A model generated the notes under the pieces. It saw nothing but the letters and a program-made list of their open reading frames with translations, was not told the origin of the DNA and did not search any database. Positions 1 through 7,311 of a stretch of DNA of 64,000 nucleotides are shown here, one piece after another. How positions within the stretch are numbered: position 1 is the first letter of the stretch; each line of letters begins with the position of its first letter. Source of the DNA: Actinophytocola glycyrrhizae (lineage in GTDB: Bacteria > Actinomycetota > Actinomycetes > Mycobacteriales > Pseudonocardiaceae); contig NZ_JBHSIS010000022.1 of assembly GCF_042653545.1 (NCBI RefSeq), positions 644,875 through 708,874 of the forward strand, given 5' to 3'. A program made the position numbers and the translations under genes.

Positions 1-332
1 GTATCGTGTCTGGATCGAGCCCTTCGGGGTGCGCGACCGCACGTCGCGTTCACACAGACGCATACCGTGACGAAAGGTTGCCCGGGACTTCAGCAGACAT
101 GCAAGACACACCCGAACGGGTGACCTGCTGGATAGGTCCCTGGGTATGGGCTACCCTCTGCCCGCCTCAGTCGTCGACCATGAAATGCGAATCGATTCCG
201 ACAGGTCCCGTGGGTGGACCCTGAACACGGCGCGACGTGCGAGACCTCCGTCACTTCAACTGGCGGGCACAAACTGGGGCGCCTGAACGTTGACCAGCGC
301 GCGAACACATCCTGAAGTGGGGGTGCACGAAG
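1..332. other. noncoding stretch upstream of the DUF4193 gene
   Basis: I see no credible coding frame here; the short frames that cross it lack actinobacterial codon bias. It holds a 10-bp palindrome GAATCGATTC (189-198) and a small hairpin GGGTA/TACCC (142-156). It presumably carries the promoter of the gene starting at 333, but I cannot assign -35/-10 boxes with confidence. Confidence 0.5.
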
Positions 333-641
333 ATGGCCACCGATTACGATGCGCCACGCCGCAACGAGGCCGACGATCTCGCGGAGGACTCGCTCGAGGA
401 GCTCAAGGCACGTCGAAACGAGAACCAGTCCGGCGTCGTCGATGTGGACGAGTCGGAAACCGCGGAGAGCTTCGAGCTGCCCGGTGCGGACCTGTCCGGC
501 CTGTCCGGCGAAGACCTGACCGTACGAGTCGTGCCGAAGCAGGCCGACGAGTTCACCTGCTCCAAGTGCTTCCTGGTGCATCACCGCAGCAGGCTGGCCG
601 AGGAGATGAACGGTCAGCCGATCTGTCGCGACTGCGCCTGA
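333..641 (+). CDS. DUF4193 domain protein (small zinc-ribbon-like)
   Basis: The gene encodes a 102-residue acidic protein whose C-terminus holds two CxxC-type pairs, C76/C79 and C98/C101, typical of a structural zinc knuckle. The N-terminal two thirds are acidic and probably flexible. Length and motif match DUF4193, a family confined to actinobacteria (Rv2699c-like) with no established biochemical function. It is convergent with the DUF3093 gene and opens the conserved dut-region gene order. A G-rich Shine-Dalgarno-like stretch precedes the ATG. The family call is firm and the role is unknown. Confidence 0.9.
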   Translation: MATDYDAPRRNEADDLAEDSLEELKARRNENQSGVVDVDESETAESFELPGADLSGLSGEDLTVRVVPKQADEFTCSKCFLVHHRSRLAEEMNGQPICRDCA

Positions 642-710
642 GCGGCGGTAGGTACGGCGGGGGAAAACCGAACAACGGAAGGGCCTGTCACCGGCGGCGG
701 TGGCGGGCTC

Positions 711-1193
711 CTATCCGCGCAACAAAGAAGCGACCTTCTCCGGGTGGCGGGTCGAGAACACCCAGTAGGGCGTCGGGTCCGCCGGGTCGGTGACCTGTAC
801 CCGGACCACCGGCCGCACCCACCCGCGGTGCAGCACGAACGCGCGCGGGTCCAGGTGAGGGCCGAGCACCTTGCGCTTCTCGTTCGCCCCGAACGTCTCG
901 ACCTCGCCGACGAACTCGAGCGGCAGGTGGGCGTCGCCGACGAAGAGCTCACCGTCCTGTACGCGGACCGGTGCCCGGCCCGCACGCCAGATCAGCACCG
1001 CGGTGAGCGGCAGCAGCAGCACGTACGGCAGCCACGAGCGCAGGCCCGGGTAGCCGAGGTGCACGGTCGCCGCCATCAGGCCGGCGGCCGCCATCGGCAG
1101 CAGCCACGAGTACCAGGTGACGTGGAGCCGCTCGGCGTGCAGCGGTGTGGTGGTCGGGGCTTTCTCGGCCGCACCGCGTGGTGAGTCGGTCAC
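711..1193 (-). CDS. DUF3093 family membrane protein
   Basis: This is a 160-residue protein with two hydrophobic helices near the N-terminus (roughly residues 25-45 and 50-70), then a soluble C-terminal domain rich in beta-type residues. The pattern matches DUF3093 (Rv2698-like), a conserved actinobacterial membrane protein of unknown function. I chose the GTG at 1193 because translation from there starts just before the expected N-terminus; the frame stays open upstream but that part is low-complexity antisense of dut. It is divergent from dut with a 24-bp gap, so the promoters must overlap. Confidence 0.88.
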   Translation of the reverse strand: MTDSPRGAAEKAPTTTPLHAERLHVTWYSWLLPMAAAGLMAATVHLGYPGLRSWLPYVLLLPLTAVLIWRAGRAPVRVQDGELFVGDAHLPLEFVGEVETFGANEKRKVLGPHLDPRAFVLHRGWVRPVVRVQVTDPADPTPYWVFSTRHPEKVASLLRG

Positions 1194-1217
1194 GAGACCA
1201 GGGTAGTCTCGCCGCTC

Positions 1218-1685
1218 GTGCCCAGCGTGGAGGTCCTGCTCACCCGTCTCGATCCCGGTGTTCCCGTGCCGTCGTACGCGAAGCCGGGCGACGCGGGCGC
1301 GGACCTGGTCACCACGGAAGACGTGGTGATCGAGCCCGGTGAGCGCGTGACCGTCGGCACCGGTGTCGCGATCGCGCTGCCGACGGGTTACGCCGCGTTC
1401 GTCCACCCGCGTTCCGGGCTCGCCGCCCGGGTCGGGCTGAGCGTGGTGAACACGCCGGGCACGATCGACTCGGGCTACCGAGGCGAGATCAGGATCTGCC
1501 TGATCAACCACGACCTGCGGGAGCCGGTCGAGCTGAGCAGGGGGGACCGGATCGCCCAGCTGGTGGTGCAGCGCGTCGAGCACGCGGTGTTCCGTGAGGT
1601 GGCCGATGTCGGTGACTCCGAGCGCGGTGCCGGCGGCTACGGTTCGACCGGCGGACATGCGGTGCTGACCCCGGTGGAGGGCTGA
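1218..1685 (+). CDS. dut: dUTP diphosphatase
   Basis: Trimeric dUTPase hydrolyses dUTP to dUMP and pyrophosphate, keeping uracil out of DNA and feeding dTMP synthesis. All five family motifs are visible: motif 1 AKPGDAGADL (21-30), motif 2 PRSGLAAR (64-71), motif 3 GTIDSGYRGEI (81-91, catalytic Asp84), motif 4 RIAQLV (111-116) and the flexible motif 5 RGAGGYGSTG (136-145). The length of 155 residues is normal. It starts with GTG. The DUF3710 gene follows after 5 nt, so the two are probably co-transcribed, as in mycobacteria. Confidence 0.97.
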   Translation: MPSVEVLLTRLDPGVPVPSYAKPGDAGADLVTTEDVVIEPGERVTVGTGVAIALPTGYAAFVHPRSGLAARVGLSVVNTPGTIDSGYRGEIRICLINHDLREPVELSRGDRIAQLVVQRVEHAVFREVADVGDSERGAGGYGSTGGHAVLTPVEG

Positions 1686-1690
1686 AAGCG

Positions 1691-2353
1691 GTGGGACTGT
1701 TCGGACGACGTCGGCGTCGCGAGGAAGCCGTCGAGGCCGACTACGAGGACGGGTACGACGAGCACGACGAGCAGGACGAGGGTGACGACCTCGCGCCCGA
1801 GTTCGAGGGCGACCTGTTCGAGTACGCGGGACCCCACGACGAGAGCGAAGCGCCGGACGACGGCCTGAACCGCCTCGACCTCGGCTCTGTCCGCCTTCCG
1901 GTGCCCGACGGCGCGCAGCTGCAGGTCGAGATGGACCAGAACCGGGCGGTGCGTGCGGTGCACGTGGTCACACCGGTCGGGCAGCTGACCGTGAACGCCT
2001 ACGCGGCGCCCAAGTCGGGTGGCCTGTGGCGCGAGGTGTGCGGGGAGCTGGCCGAGCAGCTGCGCACCGACGGCGCGAAGGTCCGCAGCGTGGCCGGGGA
2101 GTGGGGCCAGGAGCTGGTCGCCGCGCTCGGTGAGGTGTCGCTGCGGTTCGTCGGCGTCGACGGGCCGAGGTGGATGCTGCGCGGTGTGGTCGCGGGCCCG
2201 CCGGACCTGGCGGACCAGAGCACGCACGCGCTGCACGACCTGGTGCGCGGCACGGTCGTGGTGCGCGGCATACAGCCGATGCCGGTGCGCACGCCGCTGC
2301 CGATCGAGCTGCCGCCGTCGATCGCGCAGCACATCGAAGCCCAGCAGGGTTAG
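1691..2353 (+). CDS. DUF3710 domain protein
   Basis: This 220-residue protein starts with a basic cluster (about residues 4-10) followed by a very acidic Glu/Asp tract (residues 12-40), then a folded domain. It matches DUF3710 (Rv2696c-like), conserved directly downstream of dut in actinobacteria. The function is unknown. The GTG start lies 5 nt after the dut stop, so translational coupling is likely. The 3' end is convergent with an alpha/beta hydrolase gene. Confidence 0.9.
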   Translation: MGLFGRRRRREEAVEADYEDGYDEHDEQDEGDDLAPEFEGDLFEYAGPHDESEAPDDGLNRLDLGSVRLPVPDGAQLQVEMDQNRAVRAVHVVTPVGQLTVNAYAAPKSGGLWREVCGELAEQLRTDGAKVRSVAGEWGQELVAALGEVSLRFVGVDGPRWMLRGVVAGPPDLADQSTHALHDLVRGTVVVRGIQPMPVRTPLPIELPPSIAQHIEAQQG

Positions 2354-2421
2354 TCCACCCCTCCTACCGCATGGGTCCCCGTCGGCGCGGGACGGCATCC
2401 GCGACGCCCTGGATGGCCCTT

Positions 2422-2442
2422 CCCGGCACCGGCCATGCCGGG
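2422..2442. terminator. possible bidirectional hairpin between convergent genes
   Basis: A perfect 7-bp stem (CCCGGCA/TGCCGGG) with a 7-nt loop lies in the 115-bp gap between the convergent DUF3710 and hydrolase genes. There is no T tract, as is common for actinobacterial terminators. The call rests only on position and stem. Confidence 0.35.
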
Positions 2443-2468
2443 CCGACGCGCCTTCACGGCGCGGGGCA

Positions 2469-3188
2469 CTAGGTCAGGCCGCCCGCGCGTAGCCAGGCGA
2501 GGACGGCCGCGCGTCCCAGCGCCTCCGGGTCGGTGCCCACGATGTCGAGCCGGGTCGTGCACATGGTCGCCCTCGGCAGTGCCTTCAGCCACTCCTCCGC
2601 GACCGTCGTGGGGTGGACGGGGTCGTCGGTGCACGTCGCGATGCCCGTCGGCACGTCCAGCCGGGACAGGGCGGCCAGGGTCGGTGCCTGCCGGTCGGCC
2701 GCGGCGGACAGCGAGCCGGCCAGGCCGTCGCCGTGGCCGCGCCATGACCGGGTCAGCTCGTCCGCCAGCCACCTCGGCACGCCGTCGGTGGCAACGGCGA
2801 GCGCGCCCTCGACGCCACGTGACCGCACCAGGTCCGCCGACACCCGGGCCGACACCGCGCCCGGGGCGTCGCCGGGGTCGCCGTGCCAGCCGGGCAGGGC
2901 GAGCACAAGCCCCGCACACCGGTCCGGGTTCGCCAGTGCCCACTCCGCCGCCAGGTGGGCGCCGAACGACACCCCGCCCGCGATGACGGGGTGTCGTTCG
3001 GCGGCCTCGTCGAGGGCCGCGAAAGACGCCTCCGCCAGCAAAGGCCCTGGCACGGGCGCCGGAGTGACCGCGCGGACGCACACCGCGGCGAACGGCGCCT
3101 CGAACACGGACCGGACGAAGGTGTCGTCCGACCCGGTTCCCGGCAGGAGCACGGCGACATCGGCAGATCCCGGTTCCGCAACATTCAC
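2469..3188 (-). CDS. alpha/beta hydrolase (function unknown)
   Basis: The 239-residue product has the alpha/beta-hydrolase layout: an early LLPGTGSDD oxyanion-type loop (about 14-22), nucleophile elbow GGVSFGAHLA with Ser74, and a late CTDDPVHP acid segment. I do not see a clear catalytic His in the last 30 residues. The only nearby one is in DPVHP, so the catalytic set may be unusual. The GTG at 3188 was chosen over an upstream in-frame start at 3272, because the added 28 residues look like noncoding sequence. It is syntenic with Rv2695. The substrate is unknown. Confidence 0.82.
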   Translation of the reverse strand: MNVAEPGSADVAVLLPGTGSDDTFVRSVFEAPFAAVCVRAVTPAPVPGPLLAEASFAALDEAAERHPVIAGGVSFGAHLAAEWALANPDRCAGLVLALPGWHGDPGDAPGAVSARVSADLVRSRGVEGALAVATDGVPRWLADELTRSWRGHGDGLAGSLSAAADRQAPTLAALSRLDVPTGIATCTDDPVHPTTVAEEWLKALPRATMCTTRLDIVGTDPEALGRAAVLAWLRAGGLT

Positions 3189-3283
3189 GGGCCAGATCCT
3201 GCACCAGTGCCCGCATCGGGTGGTTACGCTGGTTTCGACCGGGCCGGAGTCGGGGCCGGCCCCTGCGAACACTGGAGCGTCAC

Positions 3284-3658
3284 ATGGGCACCGAAAAGGG
3301 CCCCTTTCGCCGCTTGGTCAAACGGCTGACGAGCGACGTCGAGGAGCTCGACGCCGACGACCTCTCGGAGAACGCCGAGGCGGCCGGGGCCCGCAGGGCC
3401 GCCGACTGCCGGTCCGGTGAGCAGGTCACGGTCTGCGGCCGGGTCCGCAGCGTGGAGCTGAGCCCGAAGGACGCGGTGGCGACACTAGAGGCGGAGCTGT
3501 TCGACGGAACCGAGGGCGTGACACTAGTCTGGCTCGGTCGCCGCCGGATCCCGGGCATCGAGCCGGGCCGGACGATCAAGGCACAGGGCCGCATCGCCAT
3601 GCGGGACGGCCACAAGGTGCTCTACAACCCCTACTACGAGTTGCAGACGGCTACATGA
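3284..3658 (+). CDS. OB-fold nucleic-acid-binding domain protein
   Basis: This 124-residue protein carries an OB-fold of the tRNA_anti type in residues ~45-120. Signature stretches are the VTVCGRVRSVEL strand, the ALF-like LEAELFDGTEGVTLVWLGRRRIPG segment and IKAQGRIAM. The basic N-terminus (RRLVKRL) could help RNA or DNA binding. It is syntenic with Rv2694c. The ATG is preceded by GGAG at a good distance, and its stop overlaps the next start by 4 nt, so it is coupled to the DUF3159 membrane protein. Confidence 0.9.
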   Translation: MGTEKGPFRRLVKRLTSDVEELDADDLSENAEAAGARRAADCRSGEQVTVCGRVRSVELSPKDAVATLEAELFDGTEGVTLVWLGRRRIPGIEPGRTIKAQGRIAMRDGHKVLYNPYYELQTAT

Positions 3659-4398
3659 CAGAACCCGGCAAGACCAGCGCCCCCGACACCACCCCCGACG
3701 CCGCCGAGGAGAAGGAGAAAGAGCAGACGCTCCTCGAGCAGATGGGCGGGATCAGCGGCCTGATCTACTCGTCGGTCCCCGTCCTCGTCTTCGTGCTGCT
3801 CAACTCGCTGTTCGGGTTGACGGTGGCGATCTGGGGCGCCCTCGGCGCCGCCGCCGCCATCACCGTGCTCCGCGTCGTGCGCAAGGAGCCGCTGCAGCCC
3901 GCGATCTCCGGTTTCTTCGGCGTCGGCATCGCCGCGTTCATCGCCTACCGCACCGGCTCGGCCAAGGGCTTCTTCCTGTTCGGCATCTGGGCGAGCCTCG
4001 TGTACGGCAGCGTCTTCCTCGTCTCCATCCTCGTTCGGTACCCGCTCGTCGGCGTGATCTGGTCGTTCCTGAACGGGCACGGCATGGCGTGGCGGTCGGA
4101 CCGCAAGGCGATGCTCGCCTACAACGTGGCGACGCTGACGTGGGTGCTGGTGTTCTCCGCCCGGTTCATCGTGCAGCGCTGGCTGTACGACGAGGACCAG
4201 ACCGGCTGGCTGGCGTTCGCCCGCCTCGCGATGGGCTACCCGCTCACCGCGGTGGCGCTTGTGGTGACCGTGTGGGCGGTGACGCGCGCCGGGCACCGCG
4301 TGAAGAAGATCGAGGCGGACGTGGCGGCCGAGGAACGCGAGATCGAGGAACGGCTGCGCGCCAAGTACTCCGGCGGGCAGAAGCCGGAAGGCGCCTGA
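3655..4398 (+). CDS. DUF3159 integral membrane protein
   Basis: The 247-residue protein has a charged cytoplasmic N-terminus (residues 1-30), about six hydrophobic helices (~35-215) and a charged, probably coiled-coil C-terminal tail rich in Lys/Glu. It matches DUF3159 (Rv2693c-like), conserved beside the TrkA genes in actinobacteria. The LLEQMGGISGLIYSSVPVLV start of the domain is characteristic. The start overlaps the upstream stop (ATGA). The biochemical role is unknown; a transport or small-molecule membrane role is only a guess. Confidence 0.9.
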   Translation: MTEPGKTSAPDTTPDAAEEKEKEQTLLEQMGGISGLIYSSVPVLVFVLLNSLFGLTVAIWGALGAAAAITVLRVVRKEPLQPAISGFFGVGIAAFIAYRTGSAKGFFLFGIWASLVYGSVFLVSILVRYPLVGVIWSFLNGHGMAWRSDRKAMLAYNVATLTWVLVFSARFIVQRWLYDEDQTGWLAFARLAMGYPLTAVALVVTVWAVTRAGHRVKKIEADVAAEEREIEERLRAKYSGGQKPEGA

Positions 4399-4405
4399 GG
4401 CCCGG

Positions 4406-5035
4406 TCACTCCGGCGGCGCCATCCTCGTGGTGGCCGACGACTCCTGTGCCAGGCCGCGCAGCCCGTTGAGCAGTGCGCTGCCGAGCACCGTCACCATGA
4501 CCACGTACTCGGCCATGCGGTCGACGTCCTGGCCGGTGAACGTGGCCAGTTCGGCGTCGGCCAGCCGTTCCGCGGCGTCCGCGTAGGTGTCGAGCAGGCC
4601 GAGTACGTCCGGCCTGCCGAGCCGGGTGAAGTAGTCGAGCACGCCCGCGACCGCGGCCCGTGCCGGGTTCGTCGGCCGTGCGTGCCAGCCACGCCGCTCG
4701 ATCAGCTCGTCAGTGCGTGCGACCGACGCCTCGCTCGGTTCGCCGGTGTGCGGCTGCCTGGTCGCCTGCAGGGCGAAATGGACCTTGCCGATGGACTCCA
4801 GCGGGCCGCGGCCCGGCTCGTGCATCAGCGTCAGCACGTCGCGCACCTCGGCGATCGACAGGCCGCCGACCTCGGTCAGCGCGCGGACCAGCCGGACCCG
4901 GTGCACGTGGGACTCGTCGTACCTGGCCTGGTTCGGGCTGGTCCGCATCCCGTGCGGGACGAGGCCCTCGCGCAGGTAGTACTTGATCGTCGGCACCGGG
5001 ACACCGGTGCGCCTGCTCAGTTCGCCGATCCGCAT
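4406..5035 (-). CDS. MerR-family transcriptional regulator
   Basis: The N-terminal winged helix-turn-helix is clear: MRIGELSRRTGVPVPTIKYY followed by LREGLVPHG and the Arg-rich wing RVRLVRAL. The C-terminal ~110 residues are helical and lack metal-binding Cys clusters, so the inducer is probably organic. I chose the ATG at 5035 over the in-frame GTG-type start at 5086 because family members begin with MRIGEL and the longer form would cover the shared promoter. It is divergent from the SDR gene and probably controls it through the half-sites at 5050-5093. Length: 209 residues. Confidence 0.9.
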   Translation of the reverse strand: MRIGELSRRTGVPVPTIKYYLREGLVPHGMRTSPNQARYDESHVHRVRLVRALTEVGGLSIAEVRDVLTLMHEPGRGPLESIGKVHFALQATRQPHTGEPSEASVARTDELIERRGWHARPTNPARAAVAGVLDYFTRLGRPDVLGLLDTYADAAERLADAELATFTGQDVDRMAEYVVMVTVLGSALLNGLRGLAQESSATTRMAPPE

Positions 5036-5049
5036 GAGACTCCTCTCAG

Positions 5050-5093
5050 TTGGATAGTGCAAGTATCCAAAAGCAGCAACCGGCACTATCCAA
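5050..5093. promoter_or_regulatory. triple half-site operator between MerR and SDR genes
   Basis: Three copies of a 7-bp half-site lie in the 71-bp divergent gap: TTGGATA at 5050-5056, TATCCAA at 5064-5070 and TATCCAA at 5087-5093. The first and second form an inverted repeat with a 7-nt spacer. The first and third form an 11-bp perfect inverted repeat, TTGGATAGTGC (5050-5060) and GCACTATCCAA (5083-5093). The second and third are direct repeats 23 bp apart. This is a good candidate for the binding site of the adjacent MerR protein. Confidence 0.65.
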
Positions 5094-5106
5094 TCTGGGA
5101 GTGATT

Positions 5107-6018
5107 ATGAGTGAAGGACCCAGCAGGCGCGCGGTTCTCGGCGGCGTGGCGGCCGCGGGACTCGCCGCGGTGGCCGCGCCGGGCGTCGCGGGCGCGGCCA
5201 CCGCCGGCCGGGGGAGGGGCCGGTTCGCTGGCAAGGTCGTGGTGATCACCGGCGCCACCTCGGGCATCGGCAGGGAGGCGGCACTGGCGTTCGCGGCCGA
5301 GGGGGCGAAGGTCGGGTTCTGCGGACGCCGCGCGGAGTTGGGCAGGCAGGTCGAGCGCGAGATCCGCCGCGCGGGCGGCGAGGCGACCTACGTGCCCGCC
5401 GACGTGCGGGTGCCCGCACAGGTCAAGTCGTTCGTGGACGGGGTGGCGGGCAGGTACGGCGGGCTGGACGTCGCGTTCAACAACGCGGGCATCCACCTGG
5501 GCAAGCCGCTGCACGACACCACGGTCGAGGAGTGGGACGACGTCCACCTCACCAACGCGCGCGGCGTGTTCCTCTCGATCAAGTACGAGGTGCCGCACCT
5601 GCGGGCGGGCGGCGTGATCGTGTGCACCGCGTCGTCGCAGGCGGGCCACACCCGACCCGGCCACGCGGCGTACTCGGCGAGCAAGCGGGCCGTGCACGGC
5701 ATCGTGCGGACCGCCGCGCTGGACTACGGCGCGAAGGGCATCCGGGTGCTCGCCGTCGACCCGGGCACCACCGACACGCGCCTGGTCCGCCCGGACGGCA
5801 TCCCCGACGACGTGTGGGCGCGGTTCAAGGAGGCGTGGGGCCCGCTGAACGTGTACGGGCTGCCGAGGATGGCGGAGGCGAAGGAGATCGCGTCGACCGT
5901 GGTGTCGCTGTCGACGCCGGAGTTCAGCTACCTGACGGGCACGGAGATCCTGGTGGACGGCGGCATGAGCGCGGGCCGCCCGATGGTCTTCCCGCCAGGC
6001 TTCGAACCACCAGCCTGA
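5107..6018 (+). CDS. SDR-family oxidoreductase with Tat signal
   Basis: A short-chain dehydrogenase of 303 residues. Visible motifs are the NAD(P)-binding TGATSGIG (48-55), NNAG (125-128), a catalytic Ser near 176 and YSASK (Tyr189, Lys193). The C-terminal LTGTEILVDGGMSAG is typical of the classical SDR fold. Residues 6-32 (SRRAVLGG, then an Ala-rich hydrophobic stretch) form a twin-arginine-type signal, so the folded, cofactor-loaded enzyme may be exported. The ATG at 5107 has GGGAG six bases upstream. A TTG at 5050 would start inside the operator. The substrate is unknown. Confidence 0.9.
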   Translation: MSEGPSRRAVLGGVAAAGLAAVAAPGVAGAATAGRGRGRFAGKVVVITGATSGIGREAALAFAAEGAKVGFCGRRAELGRQVEREIRRAGGEATYVPADVRVPAQVKSFVDGVAGRYGGLDVAFNNAGIHLGKPLHDTTVEEWDDVHLTNARGVFLSIKYEVPHLRAGGVIVCTASSQAGHTRPGHAAYSASKRAVHGIVRTAALDYGAKGIRVLAVDPGTTDTRLVRPDGIPDDVWARFKEAWGPLNVYGLPRMAEAKEIASTVVSLSTPEFSYLTGTEILVDGGMSAGRPMVFPPGFEPPA

Positions 6019-6069
6019 TCCGGCCCCAACCCGGTCCAGGGGCGTGTTGTGGATCTTCGCGCAAGGTCT

Positions 6070-6107
6070 TGGCCTGACCAGCGGTTGCCTCAGGGGAACG
6101 TGACGGC
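6070..6107 (+). repeat. dispersed ~36-bp repeat, copy 1
   Basis: A sequence beginning GGCCTGACCAGCGGTT and continuing to GGGAACGTGACGGCA recurs with only a few changes at 41125-41162. Both copies lie 50-60 bp downstream of a stop codon in the same orientation as the gene. Weaker similarity extends ~20 bp upstream to a shared GATC. The function is unknown; it could be a 3'-end or mobile remnant. Confidence 0.5.
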
Positions 6108-6141
6108 ATTGAGCCACCAACCACCGCGTCATCTGGGCCGA

Positions 6142-6259
6142 TGCCGTGAAAGGCGTGCTCACAGCACAACGAGTGCCGTCAATGGGCCGTTCAGGGCGCC
6201 CAGCGCCCTGAACGCGCCTTTCAGGGCATTTTCGCGCCGTCCACGCGCCTTACACGGCA
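6142..6259. repeat. 55-bp palindrome family, composite copy A
   Basis: The core at 6174-6228 is a degenerate left arm plus the family right arm, with an 11-bp perfect inner hairpin GTTCAGGGCGC (6189-6199) and GCGCCCTGAAC (6203-6213). It is enclosed by a looser outer pair, TGCCGTGAAAGGCGTG (6142-6157) and the ACGCGCC...ACGGCA segment ending at 6259. The left extension plus core match, in reverse orientation, the copy at 44900-44986. It is intergenic, downstream of the SDR gene. Confidence 0.65.
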
Positions 6260-6351
6260 CCAGCCCGGGCGCTGCGCGCCCCGGGCCCGCGAAGCGGGGC
6301 CTCTGCCTGCGCAACCCTGACGGTGGCGTAAGCCCACCCCGAAAGGGGCTC

Positions 6352-6483
6352 CCTGCCATCACGTCGACCTGGCGAAGCCTGATCACACCGTGTCAAGGGG
6401 GGCCAAACACCCGAATCACAACACGCGGAAAGGCCCCCCTTGGCGCGGTGTGATAGCCCCTGGGAGGTCGACGGGATGGCAGG
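6352..6483. repeat. large nested imperfect palindrome (132 bp)
   Basis: Three nested arm pairs share one axis. The outer pair is CCTGCCATCACGTCGACCT (6352-6370) with AGGTCGACGGGATGGCAGG (6465-6483), with 1 mismatch in 19. The middle pair is ATCACACCG (6382-6390) with CGGTGTGAT (6446-6454). The inner pair is AAGGGGGGCC (6395-6404) with GGCCCCCCTT (6432-6441), which is perfect. The 27-nt loop is A/C-rich. It could be a structured RNA, a bidirectional terminator for the convergent SDR and trkA genes, or a miniature mobile element. Confidence 0.55.
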
Positions 6484-6654
6484 CAGACCCGAACCCAACC
6501 GCCGCCGAACAGCCCCTCCGCCACCCCGGAGACCTGCCCGTCCGGCGAGGACAACCCACAACACCAACCGCAGCCAGCACACCCGGGCCGAAACGACGCG
6601 ACCAGCACACGACGACCGACCGCCCACTCACACCGACTTCACGGAACCAATCAT

Positions 6655-7311
6655 CTAGTAGCCCAGGGCGCGGCGGATTTCGTCCTCCACGTTCGCCGAC
6701 GCCACGAACAGCAGCTCGTCGCCGGGCTCCAGCGGGTCGTCCGGCTGCGGGACGATCACGCGGCCGCCACGCAGGACGACCACCAGCGCCGCGTCGCGGG
6801 GCAGCTTGATGTCGCGTACGGGACGCCCGGCGAGCGGGGTGTCCTCCGGCAGGGTCAGCTCGACCAGGTTGGCCTGGCCCTGCCGGAGCGTCAGCAGCTG
6901 CACGAGGTCGCCCACGGAAACGGCCTCCTCGACCATCGCGGCCAGCATGCGCGGCGTCGACACCGCGACGTCCACGCCCCACGCCTCGGTGAACAGCCAC
7001 TCGTTGGTCGGGTCGTTCACCCGCGCGACGACGCGCCGCACCGCGAACACCGTCTTCGCGAGCAGCGACACCACCAGGTTGACCTTGTCGTCGCCGGTCG
7101 CGGCGATGACCACGTCGCACAGCTGCAGGCCGGCGTCCTCGAGGGACGACAGCTCGCACGCGTCGGCGAGCACCCACTCGGCCTGCTCGACGGTGTGTGG
7201 CTCGTACTGGCTCTCCAGCCGCTCGATGAGCATCACCTGGTGCGTGGCGGCCAGCAGTTCCGCGGCGATGGAGCGGCCCACCGCCCCCGCCCCCGCGATC
7301 GCGACCCTCAT
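6655..7311 (-). CDS. TrkA-type RCK potassium regulator, second copy
   Basis: A 218-residue RCK protein. The N-terminal Rossmann domain starts with VAIAGAGAVGRSIA (GxGxxG, binds NAD(H) or ATP), and a TrkA_C domain occupies about 145-218. Such proteins gate K+ channels and transporters at the membrane in response to nucleotides. It starts immediately after the stop of the first trkA gene (no gap), so the two are translated from one mRNA and probably form a hetero-complex. It is syntenic with ceoC (Rv2692). Confidence 0.93.
   Translation of the reverse strand: MRVAIAGAGAVGRSIAAELLAATHQVMLIERLESQYEPHTVEQAEWVLADACELSSLEDAGLQLCDVVIAATGDDKVNLVVSLLAKTVFAVRRVVARVNDPTNEWLFTEAWGVDVAVSTPRMLAAMVEEAVSVGDLVQLLTLRQGQANLVELTLPEDTPLAGRPVRDIKLPRDAALVVVLRGGRVIVPQPDDPLEPGDELLFVASANVEDEIRRALGY

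Larger units (their letters stand above)
6019..6654. other. 636-bp noncoding gap between convergent genes
   Basis: No frame here has credible coding character. The gap is filled with the three repeat structures listed separately (6070-6107, 6142-6259, 6352-6483). The remaining stretch, 6484-6654, is C/A-rich on this strand and shows nothing I recognise. Confidence 0.6.

Noticed and set aside
6250..6627. A 125-codon minus-strand frame in the repeat-filled gap
   Set aside because: It runs through the nested palindrome, is Gly/Arg-rich, and has no Shine-Dalgarno or family resemblance.
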